A stretch of DNA of 29,781 bases from Paramacrobiotus richtersi (GCA_034698045.1 JAQGAU010000370.1:1-29781), one strand, 5' to 3'; shown: positions 12,093 to 22,725, counted from the stretch's first letter. Notes: a model not told the origin generated them from the letters alone. Program-made: numbers and translations.

Positions 12093-13170
12093 TTTGTCCA
12101 CAGGAAAAAAAACAAAACGTAGGATGTTCTTGAAGATCGAAGCTGCATAAGTTGTGCCGCTGAACAAACGCTGATCCACTTACCACGTAAAACTGTTACT
12201 TGGCTGTGCGGGAAACATGCTTATCTCCTTCATTATCGTAGTTCTGACAATGGACAATGTGGTCTTACGAAATTGCCCTTAACACTGAAATCACCATTGC
12301 GATAAGGTTGTAATTGGTGCCATTCTGGATGTCTGTGTTGAGTGTGTTCCAACGATTAGATTACGCACAGTAACTGATCTGCAATACTGCTGCTGTGTAG
12401 AATAAAAATTAAACGCTCGGTACATTGCTCATTTTTTCACCTAGATCACGTTATACAATGATATTAAATTTTCATCGCGAAGAAGATAACACACATTACT
12501 AGACATGCATAATATAATACATGGTTAGCCGGGATAGATGATTCAAATATCCACGTTCCGTTATCTAAGATTCATATATTTAAAATACACATGTTCATAT
12601 TGGATAGATGAGTATCCATGTGGCTCGCGTATAAATCTGGCTTTGAGTCACAAGCATTTCTGCTCAATTAACTATCGAACTGCGGCAGTTTACGGGCTGC
12701 TGCAGCGAAATGTTGGATTCTTTTTACTTTTTATAAACAAAGATTGCGCTAATTGTTTAAAAGGAACAAGCGAAATAAGCTCGAATACGGTCACTAATAC
12801 AAAGGCTGAAGTATTGCCTTGTAGTGACTTGTACTCATTGTTAGTGGCCTGCTGTTGCATTCTTCGGAGGCTTTAGTGACCTTTACTGTTGTACGGATTA
12901 ATTGCATACCGTTCTCTGCGCAGCTAAACTATGTTTGACCGCGTTCTAGCAAACGTGTTGTCAGATTTCTTCGTCGTGCCGGTACGTTTAAGGAATGTGA
13001 GAAAAAGTTTTTTATACGTATTTTCTTTCAAACCAGTACCCCATGTTAGCCTGTATTCTGAATGGTAGCATCTGGGTTCTTGATGGCAGGATCGTCGGTT
13101 AGCGGCCAAAAGCAGTAAACGCGTGCGAATCTGCTACCAAGGTGCGTTACAGACTTACTGTAACATGTAA
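12093..13170. other. Intergenic region upstream of the protease
   Basis: About 1.1 kb lies between the protease start and the 3' end of four-TM gene A. Open frames here have no recognisable content. A gcgtataaatc TATA-like string occurs near 12628 on the + strand but has no gene to serve. The protease promoter should lie near 12100-12300. Confidence 0.4.
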
Positions 13171-13174
13171 CATA

Positions 13175-13180
13175 TTTATT
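13175..13180 (-). terminator. Polyadenylation signal AATAAA (minus strand) of four-TM gene A
   Basis: The + strand reads tttatt 63-68 bp beyond the gene A stop codon, giving AATAAA in the transcript at a typical distance. Confidence 0.5.
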
Positions 13181-13242
13181 GCGCAACATTCATGTACGAA
13201 GATAAAAGTTATTTAATACTGTGTACAGGTGCTTCGGCTTTT

Positions 13243-14529
13243 CTACGCATCAGTTTCCATAGCTTGTGAGTACGAAGGTGGCAGTTCATCCGGCCGCCCA
13301 GTCTTCGCACCGCCCAACTTAGCCATCAGCAACGTTAACGGCTGTTCCGCTGCAACCATTTCATAGGTCGGTAGCAACGAAATACAGTGCGACGCTTCGG
13401 AATACGGTGGCGGAAGCGATACACTGTCAGGCAGAGTGTCGTCCACGGGATCCGGAACTGGATGGGAATCGGCTTCCCGGAGTCCGCTGCTCGGGAACCC
13501 CCGTCCATGTTCCCGGTTGTGTTGTTTTGTGAAATCCCGGATGCTGTACGCCATTTTACAGGCTACCAAAAAGCAGGGAATCAACAGACCAATTCCCATC
13601 AGCAACCACAGGTATTCCGATCTGGTGTCTTGTTTCCACAGTTTCCAGTGCGCTGCTACAGTGGCTTGAACGATCAAGACAACTGTCGCGCAAATCTGTA
13701 GCAAGAACCCCAAATTTGAACGTTGAGATGCGACGATTTTTGTGAAATATGCATGTAGATAAAGTGCAACACAGAATTCCGTTTTATCACCTCTGTTAGA
13801 AGGGCGCCAAGGTAGATCCCGTAACAACCCAAAACGGTGGCTTTCCGGCATTTTCTCGTATCGGTATAGCAGTCTAAAGTGGCATGCTCATTGGGACACC
13901 AACAGGCGGCGCATATCCCAAAGATGCCGGTAATGACTGCCCATACAGAGGCAAAACGGGCTGTGTGGACAAGTTCGTCAGCTGGAAAATTAGTTGTATT
14001 TTACATATGTGACGCATTACAAAACAGTACAGGCATAAACTGTACACATATATTTCATATATTTTCTATATGATTTGCACTCCTTGGTGTTTTCTCTTTA
14101 CTTTTAAAGAGCTCCTCCGCTGACATGAGTTCAGATTTTCCATAGCTATTTACCGTACGACTATTCAAGAACGTTAGATCCATCAATAAATTGAATGGCT
14201 GTCATAGATTAAAAAGCGCCCTAATCATATCGTTTTACCAAAGTATATGTATAAATTTCAACTATATTGATAGTATATTTATAAATTTACGAATAATTAT
14301 ACGATAACCGTACTCAGCGTTATAATTATGTTTCTGCGAGGAAATACTCACCATAATCTCCTAAAAAAGCGGCGCCTGTGCACGTTATCCCCATAAAGAC
14401 CAGTCCACATCCAGAATGAAGTAGCAGGAGTTTAGGTTTCTTCTCCGGAAAGGAAATTCTCTTGAAGTTGTGCTGCGTACAACGAGGCCTACCGGGAGTG
14501 CTGGCTAACAAAATCGCTATGTGTGCCAT
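13243..14529 (-). CDS. Four-transmembrane PY-motif protein, paralogue A, 3 exons, 273 aa
   Basis: Exons 14529-14352, 13981-13791 and 13695-13243, with intron phases 1 and 0. The N-terminus is basic (ISFPEKKPK) just before TM1 (LLLLHSGCGLVFMGI). TM2 is SVWAVITGIFGICAACW. TM3 runs from GCYGIYLGALLTE into ICATVVLIVQATV, across the second splice junction. TM4 is LWLLMGIGLLIPCFLVACKMAY. The cytosolic tail of about 100 residues has PPPY (218-221), LPTYEM (PTYE 232-235) and LPPSYSQAM (PPSY 262-265). PPxY motifs bind WW domains of Nedd4-family ubiquitin ligases. The PPxY/LPTYEM arrangement is like the tail of the lysosomal LAPTM4 proteins, while the TM layout is more like the MS4A/tetraspan group. 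I cannot place it in a named family. Most likely it is an endosomal, lysosomal or plasma-membrane protein. It is the first of four tandem copies and has the longest gap to its neighbour. Confidence 0.85.
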
Positions 14530-15195
14530 CCTTCACCTTCGACTGCAGATCCTTATTATCATCGAACTTTATTGGCCAACATAGTGATTTTAATACTTGT
14601 GATCCGTATACAGCATAAGAATCATAAATATCAAGGTATCACGAAACTAATATGAGAACAAAGATAAAATGAAGAGATGTATTTATCACAGACCAAGTGT
14701 TGCGATCCATGAGATCTATCGCGCGAAATTGGGGGAGCTTGCACACTTTTTGCACCATGCATTATCATGGTATGCTATTTCTTGTATGTATTACTAATTG
14801 TATGCCGCATTGCCGGCATCGATCGATGGATCGATGAATTCTGGATCACAACTGCTGTAACAGCACAATACGCGTCTGTCTATTTTCTGCTTGGCAGTTT
14901 TCGCATATTATCGGTACTAATAGCGGAGTATGAAAGCGGGCTGGTTGTGGGAAGCGGATATGTTGCTACGCTGGATAGTGCGTTCCTTGCCTCAAGACTG
15001 CAACGTACCGGTACATCTCGTGCACGTGCCTGTTTCCCATATAGTACGTAAACGTGTTATTTACATGCTACGGGATAAGCCCATCAGTCTTCTGCATGAA
15101 GTGCTATACGTAGGAAAGTATAGAAGTACGAACCGGTGTCCGCAGCGCGCGAGTCATGAGACGGGAACGATGCGATTGATTTCCAGTAACATTTT
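14530..15195. promoter_or_regulatory. Upstream region of gene A with conserved block
   Basis: About 300 bp before the gene A start, 14832-14856 reads atgaattctggatcacaact. A matching block sits 250-420 bp upstream of each of the other three paralogues (21371-21396, 25361-25385, 27883-27910), always on the same side and orientation. It may be a promoter element or a non-coding first exon copied with the gene. Small open frames here look like chance. Confidence 0.45.
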
Positions 15196-15560
15196 CAGCG
15201 TCAGTTGAGAATTACCGAATTCGACCCAGTTTCGGTTTCTTCTCATTGACAAGGCTATAGATCGCTTTATAGAGAACCGCAGATTGTAATTACTAGCAAC
15301 GCCCAAAGCATAGGCATTACATCCTGAATAATCCCTTTTTTGTGGCAGTAATTTCCATAAAAACTTGCAAGTTTTTATCCGTTCGAGAGGACATCATGTG
15401 CGTAAAACAGCCGATCCACTGGCGCAGTTCAACCCGTGGGGATGCACGCATCCCGGATGTTCGGTGGCACCGCGCCGGTATTCTCCGTAATTTGTGTCCC
15501 GTCATAAATGGTGTGCACGCTGCGTGGGCATCGCTGTCACCAAGAAAACTGATATTTACA
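15195..15560. repeat. Copied flanking segment (copy 1)
   Basis: The segment is similar throughout to 23290-23670, which lies just downstream of gene C. Shared landmarks in order are agcgtcagttgaga, ttcttctcattgac, aacgcccaaagca, a run around aaacttgcaagtttttatc, gcacgcatcccg and gatgttcggtgg. It appears to be the downstream flank of the duplicated gene unit. Here gene B, which it should adjoin, lies 4 kb further on, behind the foldback element and the pseudogene. Confidence 0.6.
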
Positions 15561-15699
15561 AGGTGATAAAATCTTTGTACTAACAGGTGCGATGTTTACT
15601 AATCGCAGCGGAAAGATTGTATGCCCCTTCCCCCGGCAAAATCCCTGTTTACCAAGATAGACGTGGCACGTTTTGTGGAAGAAAAAATCTGGGTGTGAT

Positions 15700-16235
15700 T
15701 TCCACATCGCGTAAGCGATGTAAGATAACGTAAGAACCACGTAATACGGTGTAACTCTCGTGTAAGTCGACATGAATTCCATGTAAGCCAAGGTTGTTAC
15801 AACGTGAGACAGTGTAAGATAACGTAAGAGCCGCGTAAGATTGTGTAAGTCTCGTGTAAGTCGACGTAAAGTCCATGTAAAGCAAAGTTGTTACAACGTA
15901 AGACCACGTAAGATAACGTAAGGTCTGCGTAAGCTGTGTAAGCATCGTGTAAGTCGACATGAATTCCATGTAAGCCAAGGTTGTTACAACGTAAGACCGC
16001 GTAAGATAACGTAAGCGCCGCATAGGATTGTGTAAGTCCCGCGTAATTCGACGTAAAGTCCATGTAAAACAAAGTTGTTACAACGTAAGACCGTGTAAGA
16101 TAACGTAAGAGCCGCGTAAGATTGTGTAAGATTGTGTAAGTCGACGTAAAGTTCTTGTAAGGCAAAGTTGCCACAACGTAAGACCACGTAAGATAACGTT
16201 AGAACCGCGCGAGGCGGTGTAAACTCCATGTAAAA
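15700..16235. repeat. 93/94-bp tandem repeats, about 5.5 copies, GTAAG-rich
   Basis: The landmark gttg(t)tacaacgt occurs at 15793, 15887, 15980, 16074 and (as gttgccacaacgt) 16167, spaced 94, 93, 94 and 93 bp. Each unit has several GTAAG pentamers roughly 9-12 bp apart. Units 1 and 3 share gacatgaattccatgtaagcc, while units 2, 4 and 5 share gacgtaaagt-catgtaaa, so a two-unit higher-order repeat of about 187 bp is visible. Confidence 0.85.
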
Positions 16236-16319
16236 GAAAGTCGCGAACTAAGAAGGAAATCGGAACAAGACAGCAAAACTGAACTCAGAAGGTATCGAAG
16301 AAGTGAACTGCGAAGTGAA

Positions 16320-16578
16320 AAAAGAAGAAACCAAGAAGAAACCAAGAAGAAACCAAGAAGAAACCATGAAGAAACCAAGAAGAAACCAAGGAGAGACCAA
16401 GGAGAAACGAAGAAGAAACCAAGCAGAAACCAAGAAGAAACTAAGAGGAAACCAAAAAGAAACCAAAAAGAAACCAAGAAGAAACCAAAAACAAACCAAG
16501 AAGAAACCAGAAAGAAACCAAAAACACACCAAGAAGAAACCAAAAAGAAACCAAAGAAGAAACCAAGAAGCAAACTAA
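16320..16578. repeat. 11-bp minisatellite, consensus aagaagaaacc, about 22 copies
   Basis: The sequence reads as successive 11-mers ending in aaacc with scattered changes, purine-rich on the + strand. It forms the unpaired centre of the foldback element. Open frames on both strands (Lys/Arg-rich one way, Phe/Leu/Trp-rich the other) come only from the repeat. Confidence 0.9.
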
Positions 16579-17479
16579 GAGGTATACTAAGAGTAAACGC
16601 AAAAGCTCTAGCGCAGCTTATATTATCTTACGCGCCTCTTGCGTTATCTTACGCGCCTTACGTTGTAAGAAAATTTCCTTACATGCATGGACTTTACATC
16701 GTCTTACACGGCACTTACACCGCCTTACGTGGCTCTTACGTTATCTTACGCGGTCTTACGCTGCGAGAAGTTTGCGATTGTTTTTTGTGCTCAACGTTCT
16801 TACAGCGTAAGAACGCGTAAGACAACGTAAGGCACGCGTAAGGTCCGTGTAAGGTATTGTGAAGTCTATTAAATATGGCAATATGCTACAATGTAAGAGC
16901 GCGTAAGAGAACGTAAGGTCAGCGTAAACAGCTTTGCAGTATGTTTACATTATCTAACGCGGAGCTTACATTGCCTTACGTAGACTTACATACGTGATCT
17001 TACGTGGATTTCTCCGATATTTGGTGTTTCGACAATAAAGATCAGTACTTACGTTTTGGCTTACATTGCTTTCATTAGCTTACGCGGTCTTACTTCTCTT
17101 ACGTTGCATCCAGAAGCACCGCGATTTTTTCTTCCACAAACCGTGCCATATGTGAAATTGTGTGTCAACATATGTACTGGTACTTATCACGGGCTATCAC
17201 TCAGATTCAGCAGTAATGAGTAATGAACATTTTTTTGATATTTTTGTCGCACGTCGGGTTTGCATCGGGTTGAGGCTTTTCCATTCTGCTACCCAATTCA
17301 GAAGCAGGCTGATTCTGTAAATGTATCCTCTTCTAAAATTGCGCCGCCATGATTCCTCTTCCAAAATTGCGCCGCTGATTCCGTCAGTAGCGCAATTTTT
17401 GCAGAGGATGCATTTTGCTGTAGATGTAGTGAGTGGCCGGCGCGTTATTAAACTGGAAATTCGTTTTATCTACTTGGAA

Positions 17480-18840
17480 ACTGTGTAGATGATGTTGCGA
17501 TTTCATCAAAAGACGCCATCGAAAGCATTTTCGGCGTGCCGAGGAAAGCTTTTTTCGGCGTGAATAAGAACACTTTCTTCGGCACGGCGAAAATGGTTCC
17601 GATGGCCGCCTTCGGGTCGACACCCTCCCAGGTAGTCGATGACGGCGTGCAGCGAGTGCACATCCGGACCGCTCGCAACACCGATTTCTCATTGTCAGTG
17701 GGGTTTGCCTACACGGTCGTTGTGATGCCGTAGCCGCTGGACAAATTTCAACATGACGTAGTTGCGAGATGTTAAGCCGTAACATCTCACGCGGTACGCC
17801 AACTGGCTTCGGCCGCTCGCTTAGCAGTACAACCAAACTTTGCTTGTTACATCCAACGGTTACCAACCTCCCAAGCGAGGGTCCGAAACATCCCCGTGTC
17901 GGGAAGCCTACGTACGTTCCTTGTATGCACCGCGGAAGGAGTAAAGTATGCTGTGATTGCACGCCATAGCCAGTGATTTTTAGTTTGAATATGCTTCTCT
18001 GAGAATTTTTCGTGCGCACAGTCTGAATCGATAAAACAGATTGATACAATAGGATACGGTTTTGCCGTCAACTGACTAAAAAAATGTTTTGCCATCAAAC
18101 CTTTATCCACCCTTGGGCGATTAAACCGGTTTGGGTGTGGGCTGCCCGGATGTTTGGTGGACTCTGCGCCGACGTTCCTCGTAATTGTATTTTCCGAAAG
18201 TGGTTTTTCACAGTGCGCTGGCATTCTGCCGCCTTCTTCTTTAGCTACAGCAATGTGGGACAGCAGACCTTCTTCTTCGTGCACAACATATCCGTAGATG
18301 CGGCTGGACCGCTGCAGTGTCTGCAACGTTGTGATGCCGGCTGGTGCGTAACACAAGAGTTTCAATTTACGCGCGAAGGATGTCTTTCACGGCAGCATTC
18401 AGAACACATCTGGCCGGTGCGGCGGTAGAGTTTCACATACGTGTACAGTGCGAATGAACTGCACTCCCGGTGTAGTTGAAGCGAAAGACAAGCACTTCAC
18501 ATGGAAGATCGATGAGGCCTTTGTTGGCGTACCGTGGGACCATAGTTATCTCCCCGAACTTGTTATACATCAGGTAGGCGAGCGATGGCAGCAGACCCGC
18601 GACCCTTTCCTCCCAGGTGTAGCCGATTTCAGGGACTATAACCCGCGCTGCACGCGATCGGAGGGTGCAGGTATGCTGTTGTACAGATATGCGGAGACTT
18701 TGACCATAACGCTTCTGGTGTCAAGCGGATGCACTGCACGCGTATCTAGGCCTCATCGGGTGCAGTGCTGGTTCCGACCGTACAAAACACGGAGGCGCTG
18801 GCTTGTCCAAGCAGCTTATGCGCACTACTAGCCCACATGG
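17480..18840 (-). pseudogene. Decayed unidentified gene (minus strand)
   Basis: Several coding-like stretches in different minus-strand frames follow each other without usable splice sites. One around 18770-18665 contains VKVSAYLYNSIPAP. Another at 18675-18433 contains VPEIGYTWEERVAGLLPSL and NKGLIDLPCEVLVFRFN. At 17690-17500, HSLHAVIDYLGG runs in one frame and is continued by VDPKAAIGTIFAVPKK after a one-base shift. Neighbouring sequence is GC-richer than the surrounding intergenic DNA. I do not recognise the family. A living gene with unusual introns is not excluded, but the frameshifts point to a relic. The segment 18140-18245 inside it also resembles the copied flanking segment. Confidence 0.35.
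18140..18245. repeat. Copied flanking segment (partial copy)
   Basis: Short match to 23545-23640 and 15460-15535: tgtttggtggac-ctg, gccgac, cctcgtaa, tt-ca-a-tgcgc-ggcatt. It is a partial, more diverged third copy of the segment flanking the four-TM genes. Confidence 0.45.
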
Positions 18841-19014
18841 CGACTATTCAGCCAGAAGAGCTGGATCCTTAATTCCCTGCGAAGAAGAAATTCTGCCAGT
18901 CGTCAACTATTAGCTAATCGGCAACCCGTGCACTTGTTGTTGCGTCAGACCAACTAATTCCGTAATACATGTCGAAAACAGTCGCAGCCGTCTACATACC
19001 GTAATCCGCAAAAT

Positions 19015-19070
19015 TTATTGTTGATTTATTGATGTTGATTATTTATTGTTGATTGTTGTTTATTGTTGCT
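19015..19070. repeat. Short TTGTTGATTTA-type simple repeat
   Basis: Irregular repeats of attgttgatt and tttattgttg fill about 55 bp. It looks like a microsatellite-like tract with no coding meaning. Confidence 0.6.
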
Positions 19071-19610
19071 GCCAGTGGGTTTCTGTTGAAAAATCAACTA
19101 TTATATGTTGCTGTCATGCATTTGGTCTATGCTCCGTCTGATTGTGTAATTTATTTGAGTTGTAATTTATTAACTTGCTTGTTGGTCACTTGTTTGGCTT
19201 GGTGGTGCGATTTTGTGGTTACAAGTCGGAAATCCCTATAAAGAACTATTACCAGTTCTGTATAACGAGATCATAATTTACAATTTGTTAGCTCGATCCT
19301 CATTTCTGCTGTTAAAGAAACGTAATGCATTCTGGAACCGCAGAATATCAGTGCGCTTTTAGTGCGACATTTTATGACAAGCAAATCGAGGATCCCGCTT
19401 GTCTAGGAGTACATTGCAGATTTTAAACTAGGCTCGATTGTAACACTCATTAGATGATTCCAAAAACATATATACTGCACGTGTTTGAAAAGGTGCTGTA
19501 CAAAATGTCCATGCAGTTATAAACGAATCTTTAGTTACCGGTTAGTACGTACACTGTCTTTGAAATTTGCTGCAAAGTTCTGCAGATTACTGTCAAAACT
19601 CTGCATTTTC

Positions 19611-20964
19611 TTACGCATTGCTGTCCATTACTTGCGAATACGACGGTGGCATTTCATCCGATCGCCCATTATTCGCAGTACCGGCCAAAATCGAAGACAG
19701 GAACGGTTGCTCCGCTTCGACCGTTTCATACGTCGGAGGCCACGTAGAACTGAAGTGTGACTGTGGGGAATAGGGCGGCGGATCCGGAAGCGATTCATTG
19801 TCAGGTACACGATCATCCACGGGAACTAGATGCAAAACTAGTTCCCGGGTTCTGGTGCTCGCCCGACCGTCTTCTCTGTCGTACTGTTTCGTAAAGTCTC
19901 GGATGTTGTATGCCATCCGACAGGCCACCAAAAAGCAGATAAACAAGATACTACTTCCTACTAGTGCCCACATGTATTCCAATGTTGTATCTTCGTTCCA
20001 AAGGTTCCGATTTCCTATTACGGTGGCTTGTGCGATCAAGACAATTGTCGCGCATATCTGCAGCAAACCCAAATCACGAGATCCATTCGACGAAAATTGA
20101 TTCTTTTAATTTTTTGTTAACTGCAACCTGTATGATTTTATTACGAAGAGTATAATATACTCTTCGTAATAAAATCCTACAGGTTGCAGTTAACAAAAAA
20201 TTAAAATTATAGCACAGTACCTCTGCCAATACCGCGCCAAGGTATATTTTGAAACGAACTAAAATGGTTTTCTTGCGCTTTTCTAAATCTGAGTCACATT
20301 CCAAAAGGTCATGATTATTTGGATACCAGCAGGAGGAGTAAATCCCGAAAACGCCGGTAAGGGCTGCCCACACAGACACAAAGCTGGCTGTGATGAGAAG
20401 TTCGGCACCTGGAAATAATTTTGTTTTGCATGTGACATGTTGTAGAACTTTTCGTCCAGTGCGGTCAAAAGTCGTTGCAATGGAAGTTAATCACGTATTA
20501 CTCTTGGCAAAATTCTACACAGGCGTGTTGTTTTATAGCTTGTTTTTATCATTCACACGGTACTCCAGAATATTTTTTTGCCTCGGTCGTAGTTCGTAAA
20601 TGTATTCGGCTCAGAGCTACAGTACAAGCTTGAGTGTTCATTTCCTGAACATCCGACGGATTCGCAAGGGTTACTGATTCAGTGACCGTCCTTACTGATG
20701 AACAAGTGCTTAAATCATATTCACCGCGCTACGCGATTCATGACCGTAATCCGTTCATGTAGAAATGCATGTCTGGGAAACTCTAACTACTGGCTGGGAG
20801 AACGTGGAACACAGGGGCAATACAACATACAACGCACCATTATTTAATCCAAGAGCTGCACCGAGGGACATTATTCCCATAGAGGCCAGAGTAGATCCAG
20901 AATGAAGTAATACACGCTGATATTCCTTATCTGAATAGGAAATTCTCTGTGCAGTGTCCGCCAT
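19611..20964 (-). CDS. Four-transmembrane PY-motif protein, paralogue B, 3 exons, 253 aa
   Basis: Exons 20964-20838, 20408-20221 and 20057-19611, with phases 1 and 0 as in the other copies. The start MADTAQRISYS is shared in style with paralogue C. TM1 (VLLHSGSTLASMGIMSLGAAL) has lost the basic PEKK stretch that precedes it in A, C and D (here SDKEYQR). TM2 is SVWAALTGVFGIYSSCWY. TM3 runs across the second junction into ICATIVLIAQATV, and TM4 is MWALVGSSILFICFLVACRMAY. The tail motifs are PPPY (198-201), PPTYE (212-216) and MPPSYSQVM (PPSY 242-245), followed by the same DSNA end as paralogue C. Intron 2 contains a 103-bp near-perfect palindrome. The role is probably WW-domain ligase binding at endosomal membranes, by motif only. 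Confidence 0.85.
20104..20206. repeat. Near-perfect 103-bp palindrome in intron 2 of paralogue B
   Basis: The left arm 20104-20154 and right arm 20156-20206 are reverse complements over 51 bp with one mismatch and a one-base centre (gagtata-a-tatactc). The left arm resembles the matching intron of gene C (gttaactgcaac... near 24244), where no palindrome exists, so the inverted copy arose in B. RNA from this intron would form a very stable hairpin. Confidence 0.85.
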
Positions 20965-21012
20965 TCTTCACATTTAACAGGCAATATGGATCATATCATT
21001 ATAACTAATATG

Positions 21013-21125
21013 GATCGAACCGAAGCCACTCGCTCACAATTAAGAGAACAATGAGATTGTTTATTCTATATGTGGATTAAACAATCTCATTGTTCTCTTA
21101 ATTGCTAGCGAGCGGCTTCGATCGA
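21013..21125. repeat. Hairpin-forming inverted repeat upstream of paralogue B
   Basis: The left arm 21013-21063 (gatcgaaccgaagcc... to agattgttta) and right arm 21078-21125 (taaacaatctcattg... to cggcttcgatcg) pair over about 48 bp with a few mismatches, around a 14-nt loop. It starts about 50 bp upstream of the gene B start codon, so it lies in the promoter or 5' leader. Confidence 0.8.
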
Positions 21126-21227
21126 ACGAAAGTAGCTTGCTAAACTGTACACCGAAATGCTCCAAACACAACATGAACGAAATTATACATAATTATCAAT
21201 CGTTCCTACCACAGAGTACCAAGTGAT

Positions 21228-21620
21228 GCGATCCGTAGGGTCGGACATCCGGAATACATGGAAGTGATGAAACGGCTGAGCATGCACACTGGGTATATGG
21301 CTCGCCATATGGGTATACCATGCATATGCCAGGTTAGTCCTTAGGCGTTAATTGTATCTTCCAAACCGATCGATGTTGATTCTGGGACCACAACTTCCAT
21401 ATCTGTACAAGTATACTTACATCGGTCCTACCTGCTTTACAGCTACCGGGTACATCTTCGGCTCTATTCACTGATGCTTACAGACCGTAAACTGCACTCG
21501 TAGTGGAATAAGGGTGGGGCAGTTGTGACAAACGGATTCTGCTACGATGGAAGAGACTTACATCAGTCACAAGAGATTGCATGCGTTCCTTTTGCCAACA
21601 CTCTGCATCGTGTAATCTCG
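21228..21620. promoter_or_regulatory. Conserved upstream block of paralogue B
   Basis: This block matches 25205-25600 upstream of gene C: catccggaatacatggaagtgatgaaac, agcatgcacactgggta, gattctggga-c-caactt and aagggtgggg followed by aacggattctgctacgatgga appear in both in the same order. Conservation outside coding sequence suggests a promoter, an untranslated exon, or simply recent duplication. Confidence 0.5.
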
Positions 21621-21729
21621 TGCATGTGGTTAGCATTTCTATATTTGAGTAGTGATTGTTATAGTTTCAGTATTGACGATGTTAAAAAATTCAAAAAAAT
21701 TATAATGAAACGTCAGGACCAATAGAAGC

Positions 21730-22620
21730 CGCGCGAAGTTAAGCCACAGGTCATTCGTGGTGATTTTAATGTGATGTGGATCATAACTGGATATTATTGT
21801 TCCATCCGGCCAAGGGTTAATAAAGAAATTTTTAGTGAAGACTTCATATGAAAAGATTCGTAAGGGTTAGTTTACATAAAGAAAAACTTGAACGAAAAAA
21901 ACTTAAATGGAAGCAATTGCAGTTGTAATCTTTATGCACGACAAGTTTTATAGTTAGTAAACAGCAATGTCTGTAGCGGTCGTAAAATTATTAAGGCGCC
22001 AGACAATCCATATTATTTAGCATCTTTTGAGCATTTATGTAATAACTGCCGTTTACCAGTTACCACGCAAAACACAAACGCAAGTCTCAAAAGACAACAA
22101 TACTTGAGAAAATATATGCGGTACGTGCCAGTACACGCCTCTGTTCGTCAGCTTTCGAAAACCATCCGAACGAGGAGTCTACATAAAATCTGGCCGTTAA
22201 TGCAATGAACTGTAGTTATGGAATTTTTTTAGTTAAATCTAGTAAGGAATGGAACGTACCAGGCCCCAACCAACTGTCTAAAGTAACGTACAGTGATACT
22301 GTTTCACTTGCCGGTCGACTTCAGCACGGTGGTTAACGATGCTAATAATGTATCCATCTAACGAATTAGACCCATTTGAACTGTTCCGATGGTACTGGTG
22401 TTGATGGCTGATTGTTTCCGTTACAAATTACCTTCATTGCGTTGTTGCAAAAGGAGTACTTATATAACTGATTTGTTATGTATAGTTGATACTGAGGTTC
22501 GGACTAGTCTCACTAGAATCTTGTTCGGTATCCCGGCTTTCCATTTTTTTCCACTTTGAGCAAAAATGTATGCAATGCGGGTGATTTCTTGCACCATTTT
22601 AAGGCAATTTTCTGTGTATT
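21730..22620. other. Intergenic stretch without recognised features
   Basis: Open frames are short and unconvincing. No repeat ends, RNA gene or conserved block was seen. Confidence 0.4.
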
Positions 22621-22639
22621 GTCACAATATCCGCGCTTA

Positions 22640-22725
22640 TATCATATAATATATATACAATACATCATATAATATATATACAATACAATATAATCCGATA
22701 TACAATACAATATCGGTAAAACCAC
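22640..22725. repeat. AT-rich direct repeats (atataatatatatacaata type)
   Basis: Two nearly identical copies of catataatatatatacaatac are followed by shortened versions with acaatacaatat. The string cacaatatccgcgc flanks the tract on both sides (about 22623 and 22725), which hints at insertion or expansion within a short duplication. Confidence 0.7.

Larger units (their letters stand above)
15664..17148. mobile_element. Foldback-type element, about 1.5 kb, with 26-bp terminal inverted repeats
   Basis: The ends 15664-15689 (tggcacgttttgtggaagaa...) and 17123-17148 are reverse complements over 26 bp with one mismatch. The left interior is made of GTAAG-rich repeats (15700-16230), and the right interior has the same motif inverted as CTTAC (16620-16790 and 16960-17105), with another GTAAG block at 16800-16935. 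The centre is an 11-bp minisatellite. There is no transposase-like frame; the long open frames on both strands are repeat artefacts. No target-site duplication is obvious at the ends. The structure matches foldback (FB-like) elements moved by a transposase encoded elsewhere. Confidence 0.7.

Noticed and set aside
15649..16229. Overlapping minus-strand open frames with repeated ALHGLYVDLHETYT-like segments
   Set aside because: The apparent protein repeat of about 31 residues is the translation of the 93-bp DNA repeat inside the foldback element. Stops are rare only because the repeat unit lacks them.
16199..16578. Long open frames on both strands rich in Lys/Arg or Phe/Leu/Trp, looking like a membrane protein
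   Set aside because: All derive from the 11-bp minisatellite; both strands are open at once and the composition follows the repeat.
17384..18049. Minus-strand open frame of 221 codons
   Set aside because: It mixes coding-like pieces that belong to other frames, has no recognisable domain in its own frame, and includes repeats. It is treated as part of the decayed region, not as a gene.
18448..18831. Plus-strand open frame of 127 codons
   Set aside because: The minus strand here reads more like protein; the plus-strand frame has no recognisable motif and seems to be its shadow.
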